From CAYLZO01 sp964387775 (GTDB lineage Bacteria; Chloroflexota; Anaerolineae; JAAYZQ01), in NCBI GenBank assembly GCA_964387775.1, contig CAYLZO010000250.1, positions 1 through 7,419 of the forward strand: 7,419 nucleotides of DNA. Reading direction: 5' to 3'. Shown one piece after another: positions 1 to 4,792 of the stretch; position 1 is the first letter of the stretch, and each line of letters begins with the position of its first letter. Made by a program: the position numbers and the translations under genes. A model generated the notes under the pieces. That model did no database searches. It saw only the letters and a program-made list of their open reading frames with translations, and was not told the DNA's origin.

Positions 1-2
1 AG

Positions 3-77
3 TCGGGGCGGGCGGACTTGAACCGCCGACCTCACGGACCCGAACCGTGCGCGCTAGCCGGTCTGCGCTACGCCCCG
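3..77 (-). tRNA. tRNA-Pro (anticodon CGG)
   Basis: The reverse complement folds as a complete cloverleaf of 75 nt. The acceptor stem is CGGGGCG/CGCCCCG, the D-arm stem is GCGC/GCGC, the anticodon stem is CACGG/CCGTG with loop TTCGGGT, and the T-arm stem is GGCGG/CCGCC with loop TTCAAGT. The anticodon CGG lies at plus-strand bases 40-42 and reads the proline codon CCG. The discriminator base is A at base 3. The next bases on the minus strand are C then T, so the 3' CCA is not fully encoded and must be added after transcription. Its promoter lies just upstream at 105-133. Confidence 0.95.
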
Positions 78-104
78 AAGATGCCAGCAACACTGGCGAC
101 AGCT

Positions 105-133
105 ATTATACCCCAGCCCGCCCTGAAAGACAA
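105..133 (-). promoter_or_regulatory. Promoter for the tRNA-Pro gene
   Basis: On the minus strand there is a -35 box TTGTCT (133-128), a 17-bp spacer and a perfect -10 box TATAAT (110-105). Transcription would start near base 98, about 20 nt before the tRNA 5' end. The remaining stretch up to base 196 shows no gene and separates this promoter from the divergent one at 197-225. Confidence 0.7.
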
Positions 134-196
134 ATATCGTCCCGGCATGTGCAAACCAGCGAGAGACGGATGGCAGGCAAATGTGCCCCATTAAAG

Positions 197-225
197 TTGC
201 TCTGCCCAGCGCAGTGTGATATACT
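197..225 (+). promoter_or_regulatory. Promoter for the response regulator/ATPase pair
   Basis: The -35 box TTGCTC (197-202), a 17-bp spacer and the -10 box TATACT (220-225) form a sigma70-type promoter. A TGA immediately before the -10 box supplies an extended -10 TG element. Transcription from about base 232 gives a short leader of about 33 nt before the start at 265. Confidence 0.6.
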
Positions 226-264
226 GCCCCCCAAGCCGTGCGCAAGACCCACTGGAGGGAGATG

Positions 265-639
265 ATGTCACAGAAACGCCGGGTCATGATCATCGAGGAC
301 GATCTCGACATGATCGAGCTGATCAGCCTGATCCTCAAACGGGGTGACTACGAGCCCGTGCCAGCTCACGGGGGCCTGGAAGGACTACGCCTGTTGCAAG
401 AGAGGCCCGTGGATCTCATCCTCCTCGACCTGATGATGGACGACATCAGAGGCTGGGCCGTCCTCGAAACGATCAAAGCAGACGAAACACTGCGGGATAT
501 CCCAGTGCTCATCATCAGTGCCCGGCACCACATGGAAGACCCACTCCAGACGGAATCCCACGCCCACCAGTTCCGTGGCTACCTGGTCAAGCCCTTTGTG
601 GTACGCGACCTGCTCACCCAGATCGAGAAGGCATTGTGA
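265..639 (+). CDS. Single-domain response regulator (CheY-like receiver)
   Basis: The 124-residue protein consists of a receiver domain only. Conserved features visible are the acidic cluster E11-D12-D13, the phospho-acceptor D55 in LILLD, S85 in the IIS motif, and K109 in VKPF. There is no DNA-binding or enzymatic output domain, so it probably acts by protein contact, plausibly with the ATPase whose start overlaps its stop codon. The GGAGG at 254-258 favours the ATG at 265; ATGs at 262 and 238 are also in frame, but 262 is too close to this site and 238 precedes it. No histidine kinase is present in the window, so the input signal is unknown. Translational coupling with the next gene suggests a functional pair. 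Confidence 0.9.
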   Translation: MSQKRRVMIIEDDLDMIELISLILKRGDYEPVPAHGGLEGLRLLQERPVDLILLDLMMDDIRGWAVLETIKADETLRDIPVLIISARHHMEDPLQTESHAHQFRGYLVKPFVVRDLLTQIEKAL

Positions 640-1958
640 TGAATCCGGTTCAGATCCCATCGGCCTTGAAATCTGGAGAATTTCTTCCGCCGCGACCCAA
701 ATCGGTACAGGATACCGGCCTGCGCCTCGGCTTCTTGGCCGACCTGACCCTCAAGATCCTCTACTTCCGGGGCGATGTCTCTGGTGCCGACATCGCCGAG
801 GAGATGCGACTCCCTTTCACCGGTGTTGTGGACCGCGTGCTCGACTTTCTGAAGCGAGAGCTGCTTTGTGAAGTCAAAGGGTCTGGAGGCTTTGGGCAAT
901 CGGCCTACGAATACACCATTACGGCCAAGGGGATCACCCGGACGCGCGAGATCCTGGAGCGGGGCCAGTACGTCGGTCCGGCCCCTGTGCCCCTGGCCGA
1001 CTATGGCATCGGCATCCGCCGGCAACCGATGCTGACCCGCTACATCCATCCACGCCACCTGAGACAGGCCCTGACCCACCTCGTCGTGGAGGACGAAATG
1101 ATGGAGATGCTGGGGCCAGCCGTCAACTCGGGGCGCTCGATTTTTCTGTACGGCGAGCCGGGCAACGGCAAGACGGCCATGGCCGAAAGCATCGGCCGCA
1201 TGGTCCTTGGCTCTGAAATGTACGTCCCCTACGCCGTCGAGATCGGCGGCATGGTCATCAAAGTCTACGACGAGGTCAATCACCAGGCAGTCCCCGAATC
1301 ACCCGCCGGGAACTCGGGGAATCACAAGCCAGGGCAACGGCGCCTCGACCGCCGCTGGATCAAAGTCAAGCGGCCGGTAATCACCGTCGGCGGTGAGCTA
1401 ACCCTGGAAACCCTGGACCTCGTCTGGGACGACGTGTCCAAGTACTACGAGGCCCCCTTCCAGATGAAGGCCAACGGCGGCATGTTCCTCATCGACGACT
1501 TTGGGCGGCAACTCGTCCGCCCCCGGGACCTGCTCAACCGCTGGGTCGTCCCCCTGGAAAAGCGCTACGACTATTTGACCCTCCACACCGGCCAAAAGAT
1601 CGAGGTGCCGTTCCAAGTCCTCATTGCCTTTTCCACAAACCTCGAACCGAGTGACCTGGTGGACGAGGCATTCCTGCGGCGCATCCGGCACAAAATCTAC
1701 GTCGGCGACCCCTCCTTCGACAGCTTTCGCGAAATATTCAAGCGGGAGTGCGCCCGCTGCGACATCCCCTTCGACAAAGAGGGACTGGCCTACCTGCTTC
1801 ATAAGTATTATGTAAAACCAGGAAATCCCCTCCGCGCCTGCCATCCCCGCGATCTGGTGGAAGAGATCCTGGATATTTCGCGCTACCTGGACGTTCCGGC
1901 CACTCTCTCCAAGGACTTGATAGACCGGGCTTGCCGGGCCTACTTTGTGAAGCTCTGA
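639..1958 (+). CDS. AAA+ ATPase with N-terminal winged-helix-like region
   Basis: This 439-residue protein starts at the ATG that shares one base with the upstream TGA (TGATG), indicating translational coupling; a GTG at 636 is also in frame. Residues about 28-105 look like a winged-helix domain (an AEEM-type helix, then a basic beta-wing with YEYTITAKG). An AAA+ module follows: Walker A GEPGNGKT at 172-179, Walker B MFLIDD at 282-287, a sensor-1 Asn at N334 (FSTN), and candidate arginine fingers in LRRIRHK at 346-352. The C-terminus is a helical lid-like segment ending at KL. There is no signal peptide or membrane segment. I do not recognise a named family. By context it may be an effector controlled by the adjacent receiver protein. 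Residues about 217-230 are a low-complexity insertion encoded by a small palindrome. The biological role is unknown. Confidence 0.85.
   Translation: MNPVQIPSALKSGEFLPPRPKSVQDTGLRLGFLADLTLKILYFRGDVSGADIAEEMRLPFTGVVDRVLDFLKRELLCEVKGSGGFGQSAYEYTITAKGITRTREILERGQYVGPAPVPLADYGIGIRRQPMLTRYIHPRHLRQALTHLVVEDEMMEMLGPAVNSGRSIFLYGEPGNGKTAMAESIGRMVLGSEMYVPYAVEIGGMVIKVYDEVNHQAVPESPAGNSGNHKPGQRRLDRRWIKVKRPVITVGGELTLETLDLVWDDVSKYYEAPFQMKANGGMFLIDDFGRQLVRPRDLLNRWVVPLEKRYDYLTLHTGQKIEVPFQVLIAFSTNLEPSDLVDEAFLRRIRHKIYVGDPSFDSFREIFKRECARCDIPFDKEGLAYLLHKYYVKPGNPLRACHPRDLVEEILDISRYLDVPATLSKDLIDRACRAYFVKL
1292..1325 (+). repeat. Small palindromic insertion inside the ATPase gene
   Basis: CCCCGA (1292-1297) is the inverted copy of TCGGGG (1314-1319), and GAATCAC occurs twice (1296-1302 and 1319-1325) in the same few bases. 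The segment encodes a Pro/Gly/Asn-rich stretch in a loop between Walker A and Walker B and keeps the frame open. It looks like a small mobile or slippage-derived insertion, but one copy is not enough to prove a repeat family. Confidence 0.4.
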
Positions 1959-1965
1959 GCGAGTC

Positions 1966-1994
1966 TTGATTTTTGGGCGCAACTACGGTAGAAT
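1966..1994 (+). promoter_or_regulatory. Promoter of the molybdenum cofactor cluster
   Basis: The -35 box TTGATT (1966-1971), an exact 17-bp spacer and the -10 box TAGAAT (1989-1994) match the sigma70 consensus well. Transcription would begin near base 2001, giving a leader of about 30 nt with GGAAAGGA (2019-2026) before the ATG at 2031. No riboswitch fits in so short a leader, so this operon is not obviously controlled in the same way as the transporter downstream. Confidence 0.65.
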
Positions 1995-2030
1995 AGCGCC
2001 ACACAGCGACCGTGACCTGGAAAGGACGCC

Positions 2031-2444
2031 ATGGACGAACGTTTGAAGCAAGCCATGCAAGAACGCCTGGACGACGGGCAGTTGCCCTGCAACCAGGCTT
2101 TTGCCATCGCCCAGATCTTGGGCGTTGACCCGCTGACCGTCGGCATGGCAGCCAACGAGGCGGACATCCGCATCTCGCGCTGCCAGTTGGGCCTCTTTGG
2201 CTACGGCCCCAAGGCCGAGGGCAAGCACAAGATCGTCCATCCTATGGACGAGGTGCCGGAGCGCCTCGCTGCCCGCCTGCGCGCCGCGGCCGACCAAGGG
2301 GGCCTCCCCTGCAAAGCCGTCTGGAAGGTCGCCGACGGCCTGGGCTACAAGCGCATCGAAGCGAGCAGCGCCGTGGAGGCCATGGGCCTCAAGGTGACCC
2401 GCTGCCAACTGGGCTGTTTCCCCCGCCCCTGGGAAGACGAATAG
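2031..2444 (+). CDS. Internally duplicated CQLG-motif protein, Moco-associated, unknown function
   Basis: This 137-residue soluble protein is built of two related repeats, about residues 1-60 and 72-134. Both begin with MDE. Both contain LPC followed by a helix-turn-helix-like stretch (for example AFAIAQILGVDPLTVG) and end with RCQLG(L/C)F. The spacing between the two cysteines is identical in each repeat (C20 to C51 and C94 to C125), and C129 is an extra cysteine. I do not recognise a characterised family. The paired cysteines could bind metal or an Fe-S centre, and the helical core could bind DNA, so a sensor or accessory role in cofactor synthesis is a reasonable guess. It is the first gene of the moa cluster. 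Its stop lies only two codons before the moaA start, in the same reading frame. The SD-like GGAAAGGA at 2019-2026 supports the start. Confidence 0.85.
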   Translation: MDERLKQAMQERLDDGQLPCNQAFAIAQILGVDPLTVGMAANEADIRISRCQLGLFGYGPKAEGKHKIVHPMDEVPERLAARLRAAADQGGLPCKAVWKVADGLGYKRIEASSAVEAMGLKVTRCQLGCFPRPWEDE

Positions 2445-2450
2445 TCACTT

Positions 2451-2972
2451 TTGCCCTACCGTGATGATTTTGGCCGGGCCATCAATTACTTGCGCGTCTC
2501 GGTCACTGACCGCTGCAACCTGCGTTGCGTCTACTGCATGCCGCCCGAGGGCATCGACAAGAAAAGCCACGCCGCCATCCTGAGCTACGAAGAGCTGCAC
2601 CTCACCGTCCGCGCTGCCGCCGAACTGGGCATCTGCAAGGTGCGGATCACGGGCGGCGAGGCCCTGGCCCGCCTCGGCCTGCCCGAGTTCGTGTGCTTGG
2701 TCGCCGCCGTGCCCGGCATCGACGACCTGTCGATGACGACCAACGCCACCCTCCTCAGCCGCCACGCCGAGGCTTTGGCCCAGGCCGGCTTGCACCGCGT
2801 CAACATCAGCCTCGACACCCTCCGGCCCCAGCGTTTCCGGCAGATTACGCGCCGGGGACGCCTGAACGACGCCTGGGCCGGCATCGAGGCCGCCCGGGCC
2901 GCCGGCCTGACGCCCATCAAGTTCAACGTCGTCGTGGTGCGCGGCCTCAACGACGACGAAGTGAGTGAGTGA
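2451..2972 (+). CDS. moaA: MoaA N-terminal part, GTP 3',8-cyclase (frameshifted)
   Basis: MoaA is a radical-SAM enzyme that, with MoaC, converts GTP to cyclic pyranopterin monophosphate, the first stage of Moco synthesis. This 173-residue part carries the SAM cluster ligands C22, C26 and C29 in DRCNLRCVYCMPP, the strand KVRITGGE, MTTN, and the NISLDTL segment typical of MoaA. The start is TTG at 2451: an in-frame TAG at 2442 bars any earlier start, and later codons would cut into the conserved N-terminus. The GGEP motif reads GGEA (A71), and the following LxRR pattern reads LARL (L75 where Arg is usual), both atypical. The reading ends at a TGA inside a GTGA repeat. The rest of MoaA continues one frame over from 2965, so the product as written lacks the second cluster-binding region. 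Confidence 0.9.
   Translation: MPYRDDFGRAINYLRVSVTDRCNLRCVYCMPPEGIDKKSHAAILSYEELHLTVRAAAELGICKVRITGGEALARLGLPEFVCLVAAVPGIDDLSMTTNATLLSRHAEALAQAGLHRVNISLDTLRPQRFRQITRRGRLNDAWAGIEAARAAGLTPIKFNVVVVRGLNDDEVSE
2961..2972 (+). repeat. (GTGA)3 tetranucleotide repeat at the moaA frameshift
   Basis: There are three perfect GTGA units. With two units the reading would run GAC GAA GTG AGT GAT TTC GCC, giving DEVSDFA, which matches MoaA expectations and joins the two halves into 328 residues. The third unit creates the in-frame TGA at 2970-2972. The four-base excess is a typical product of strand slippage. Confidence 0.85.
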
Positions 2973-3441
2973 TTTCGCCCGCAAAACCCTGACCGACGAC
3001 TGGCACGTGCGTTTCATCGAGCTGATGCCCATCGGCGCCAACGTCGACTGGGCCGGCGACGGCACGGTGCCGATCCCCGAGATCCGGGCCAGGATCGAGG
3101 CCGAGGTCGACCCGCTAACGCCGGTCCACGGGCCGAGGGGCAACGGACCGGCCCGCTATTTTCACCTGCCGGGGGCCGCGGGCACCCTCGGCTTCATCGG
3201 CGCCCAGAGCGAGCACTTTTGCAGCACCTGTAATCGCCTGCGCCTGACCGCCGACGGCCGGCTCCGCCCCTGCCTCCTGAGCGACAAAGAGATCGACCTG
3301 CGGGGCGTCCTGCGGGTCCGGGGCAGCCTGGAGGAGCTCAAATCACTGCTGGCCCTGGCCATCCACCGCAAGCCCCAGCGCCACCACCTGGCCGAGGCGC
3401 ACTCGCCGCGGGCCCAAGCCATGTCCGAGATCGGAGGCTAG
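2965..3441 (+). CDS. moaA: MoaA C-terminal part (frameshifted from the upstream half)
   Basis: This 158-residue frame continues MoaA without gap or loss of sequence. WHVRFIELMPIG is followed by the C-terminal Fe-S cluster site C86, C89 and C103 (C-x2-C-x13-C, in FCSTCNRLRLTADGRLRPCL), which positions GTP, and the chain ends with the conserved Gly-Gly (157-158). A GTG at 2965 overlaps the upstream stop by eight bases, so reinitiation giving a separate subunit is formally possible. No clear ribosome-binding site is seen, and one frameshifted gene is the simpler reading. The GGAGG encoded by the terminal Gly codons (3433-3437) serves as the ribosome-binding site of moaC. Confidence 0.88.
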   Translation: MSDFARKTLTDDWHVRFIELMPIGANVDWAGDGTVPIPEIRARIEAEVDPLTPVHGPRGNGPARYFHLPGAAGTLGFIGAQSEHFCSTCNRLRLTADGRLRPCLLSDKEIDLRGVLRVRGSLEELKSLLALAIHRKPQRHHLAEAHSPRAQAMSEIGG

Positions 3442-3444
3442 GCC

Positions 3445-3933
3445 GTGAGCCCACTCTCCCACCTGGACGAACAGGGCCGGGCGCGAATGGTCGACGTCGG
3501 CGCCAAGGCCGACACCGAGCGGGTGGCCGTAGCCCGGGGACGCATCACCATACAGACCGAGACCCTGGCCCTGATCCAGGCCGGATCGGCGAAAAAGGGC
3601 GACGTGCTGACCGTGGCCCAGATCGCGGGCATCCAGGCAGCCAAGCGCACCCACGAGCTGATCCCCATGTGCCATCCGCTGCTCCTGACCCACGTGGCCG
3701 TCGATCTGACGCCCGGCGGTGCCGAGGGGCAAGCCTGGGTCGCCATCGAGGCCACGGTGCGGACCAGGGGCAAGACTGGCGTCGAGATGGAGGCCCTGAC
3801 CGCCGCCAGCGTCGCCGCGTTGACCATCTACGACATGTGCAAAGCCGCCGACCGGACGATGCGTATCACCGAGTTGCGCCTCGCCCACAAGAGCGGGGGC
3901 AAGAGTGGAACCTGGAATCTGGAGGAAGCGTGA
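3445..3933 (+). CDS. moaC: MoaC, cyclic pyranopterin monophosphate synthase
   Basis: MoaC rearranges the product of MoaA to cyclic pyranopterin monophosphate. The 162-residue length is normal for the family. Conserved segments are intact: AAKRTHELIPMCHPLLLTHV (residues 65-84), KTGVEMEALTAASVAALTIYD (starting at 110), YDMCKAADRTM with the catalytic-type D130 and K133, and the C-terminal HKSGGKSG. The start is GTG at 3445, preceded by GGAGG at 3433-3437 with a seven-base gap. The gene begins three bases after moaA and probably shares its transcript. Unlike moaA on one side and the MOSC gene on the other, it shows no frame damage. Confidence 0.95.
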   Translation: MSPLSHLDEQGRARMVDVGAKADTERVAVARGRITIQTETLALIQAGSAKKGDVLTVAQIAGIQAAKRTHELIPMCHPLLLTHVAVDLTPGGAEGQAWVAIEATVRTRGKTGVEMEALTAASVAALTIYDMCKAADRTMRITELRLAHKSGGKSGTWNLEEA

Positions 3934-4402
3934 GCGAACGAGGAAAAGTGATCGCGTTTGCACGAGCGAACGGAAAGGCATCCGCAAACGAAACGTGGGT
4001 CAAGCCGAGCTGCGCCCCGACTGGGGCATCGTCGGCGATGCCCACGCCGCCGACTGGCACCGCCAGGTGAGCCTGCTGGCCTGGGAGAGCATCGAAAAAA
4101 TGCGAGCCGTGGACCTCAACGTCAACGCCGGCAGCTTTGCCGAGAACATCACCACCGAGGGCCTGAGCCTGGTGGACCTGCCGGTGGGCACCCACCTGCG
4201 TCTGGGCGAGGCCCGGGTCGAAGTGACCCAGATCGGCAAGGTCTGCCACGACCGCTGTGCCATCTACTACCAGGCCGGCGACTGCGTGATGCCCCGCGAG
4301 GGCATTTTCGTCAAGGTCCACAGCGGCGGCCAGGTCTCGGTGGGGGACCCCGTCGAGATGCTCAACCGGCCCGAACGGCCGGAGCCGGGGCCGGCACCTT
4401 GA
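3905..4402 (+). CDS. Stand-alone MOSC-domain protein (N-terminal frameshift likely)
   Basis: MOSC domains are known from Moco sulfurases and related proteins and are thought to bind Moco or carry sulfur on a conserved cysteine. Diagnostic segments are GDAHAADWHRQVSLL, FAENITTEGL, LPVGTHLRLGEARVEVTQIG and the Cys-rich KVCHDRCAIYYQAGDCVMPR. The listed start is the first in-frame GTG, inside moaC, with no good ribosome-binding site. The expected start is GTG 3930 behind GGAGG (3921-3925), but that frame gives GKVIA and then leaves the family sequence, while VCTSERKG continues one base back. Restoring one G near base 3956 would give a 157-residue protein of normal size. So the gene is probably real and carries a one-base deletion, or a sequencing error, near its 5' end. 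It is likely cotranscribed with moaC. Confidence 0.8.
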   Translation: MEPGIWRKRERTRKSDRVCTSERKGIRKRNVGQAELRPDWGIVGDAHAADWHRQVSLLAWESIEKMRAVDLNVNAGSFAENITTEGLSLVDLPVGTHLRLGEARVEVTQIGKVCHDRCAIYYQAGDCVMPREGIFVKVHSGGQVSVGDPVEMLNRPERPEPGPAP

Positions 4403-4424
4403 CGTCTCGACCGGGGCCTCAGTT

Positions 4425-4453
4425 TTGACATTTGGCCCCAGGTATGTTATAAT
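4425..4453 (+). promoter_or_regulatory. Perfect-consensus extended -10 promoter of the ECF transporter
   Basis: TTGACA (4425-4430), a 17-bp spacer and TATAAT (4448-4453) are full consensus matches, and TGT directly before the -10 box adds the extended element. Transcription would start near base 4460. Such a strong, probably constitutive promoter fits control exerted afterwards by the RNA leader. It separates the transporter from the moa transcript. Confidence 0.9.
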
Positions 4454-4483
4454 TTTCACAGTACATTCGACAATCGATTTGCA

Positions 4484-4611
4484 GCATCTCCGAGCCTCGC
4501 CGCCTAAGGGCTCGACCCCGGGCCATCGCAGGCCCAGGGCCAGCCTATGGGACGAGGACGGTACGGTATAGTTGGAAACGACTATGCCCCCCAGACTTGG
4601 AAAGGAGATGC
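4484..4611 (+). ncRNA. Structured leader RNA, candidate Moco/Tuco riboswitch aptamer
   Basis: The segment folds into a closed multi-stem domain. P1 pairs GCATCTCC (4484-4491) with GGAGATGC (4604-4611), eight perfect pairs. A long arm pairs CCTCG (4495-4499) with CGAGG (4553-4557). It then holds a canonical 11-nt tetraloop receptor, CCTAAG (4503-4508) opposite TATGG (4546-4550), backed by GGC/GCC, and ends in a GGGCC/GGCCC hairpin (4520-4535). A second arm of ten pairs, 4565-4574 with 4579-4588, is capped by a GAAA tetraloop that should dock into the receptor. The stretch 4589-4603 may form a short CCA/TGG hairpin. A GNRA loop plus receptor, the neighbouring Moco genes and the molybdopterin-like domain of the controlled gene favour the Moco/Tuco class. 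I could not run a covariance search. TPP, cobalamin and c-di-GMP-I signatures are not seen. Confidence 0.65.
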
Positions 4612-4642
4612 GCCGGTAGGTTCTTTGGGCGCGGCGTCTCCT
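4603..4642 (+). promoter_or_regulatory. Predicted antiterminator of the leader switch
   Basis: AGGAGA-(TG)-CGCC at 4603-4614 is complementary to GGCGTCTCCT at 4633-4642, ten pairs with a two-base bulge and an 18-nt loop. The left strand is the 3' side of aptamer stem P1 and the right strand is the 5' arm of the first terminator, so this pairing excludes both. With ligand, P1 forms and the terminator follows. Without ligand, the antiterminator can form and transcription proceeds. This predicts an off-switch. Confidence 0.6.
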
Positions 4643-4663
4643 GAGCAGACGCCGCTTTTGTTT
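4631..4663 (+). terminator. Leader terminator T1
   Basis: The stem GCGGCGTCT (4631-4639) / AGACGCCGC (4647-4655) has nine pairs and a 7-nt loop, and is followed by TTTTGTTT. It lies just after the aptamer and is the likely primary expression platform. Its 5' arm is contested by the antiterminator at 4603-4642. A small TCCCA/TGGGA hairpin (4663-4677) lies between it and T2. Confidence 0.85.
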
Positions 4664-4686
4664 CCCAGAGAATGGGATAACCTACG

Positions 4687-4715
4687 ACGGCGTCCCTTTT
4701 CGGGACGCCGTTTTT
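4687..4715 (+). terminator. Leader terminator T2
   Basis: The stem ACGGCGTCCC (4687-4696) / GGGACGCCGT (4702-4711) has ten pairs with loop TTTTC and continues into a run of five T (4711-4715). The CGGCGTC/GACGCCG core is the same as in T1 and T3, so arms can pair between hairpins. Confidence 0.85.
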
Positions 4716-4737
4716 CTTGGCAGAACCCGAGCCTCGC

Positions 4738-4770
4738 GCGGCGTCTCTTTTTTCCGAGACGCCGCTTTTT
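4738..4770 (+). terminator. Leader terminator T3
   Basis: The stem GCGGCGTCTC (4738-4747) / GAGACGCCGC (4756-4765) has ten perfect pairs with loop TTTTTTCC and is followed by TTTTT (4766-4770). The first nine bases of its 5' arm are identical to the T1 5' arm. It ends only 22 bases before the start codon, so the transporter cannot be expressed unless it is prevented or read through. Confidence 0.85.
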
Positions 4771-4792
4771 CGTAGAAATAGAAGAGGGAGAA

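Noticed and set aside
579..1283. Long minus-strand open frame opposite the ATPase
   Set aside because: It shows no family features and lies antisense to a well-supported gene; high GC produces many such shadows, also at 1398-1982, 4682-5512 and 6192-6992.
2965..2972. Programmed frameshifting or deliberate two-subunit MoaA
   Set aside because: There is no shift-prone codon pair or stimulatory site and no clear ribosome-binding site; an extra repeat unit accounts exactly for the break.
3942..3958. Programmed -1 frameshifting to express the MOSC protein
   Set aside because: The AAAAG run is upstream of the point where the family sequence changes frame, no classic slippery heptamer is at the junction, and a one-base deletion explains it better.
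4366..4382. Hairpin CCGGCC/GGCCGG near the end of the MOSC gene as a terminator
   Set aside because: No T-run follows and it lies inside the coding sequence, so it is probably chance in GC-rich DNA.
4484..4611. TPP riboswitch, expected for a YkoE/YkoD transporter
   Set aside because: The hallmark CTGAGA and ACCTGA-type segments are absent, and the receptor plus GAAA arms do not fit the TPP fold.
4484..4611. c-di-GMP-I riboswitch, which also uses a tetraloop and receptor
   Set aside because: The order is reversed (the receptor arm comes before the GAAA arm) and the conserved c-di-GMP-I core is not seen.
4547..4792. Upstream extension of the S-component reading frame
   Set aside because: The frame is open from a GC-rich leader, but this stretch is the riboswitch and three terminators. 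ATG 4793 has a good ribosome-binding site and the protein family begins there.
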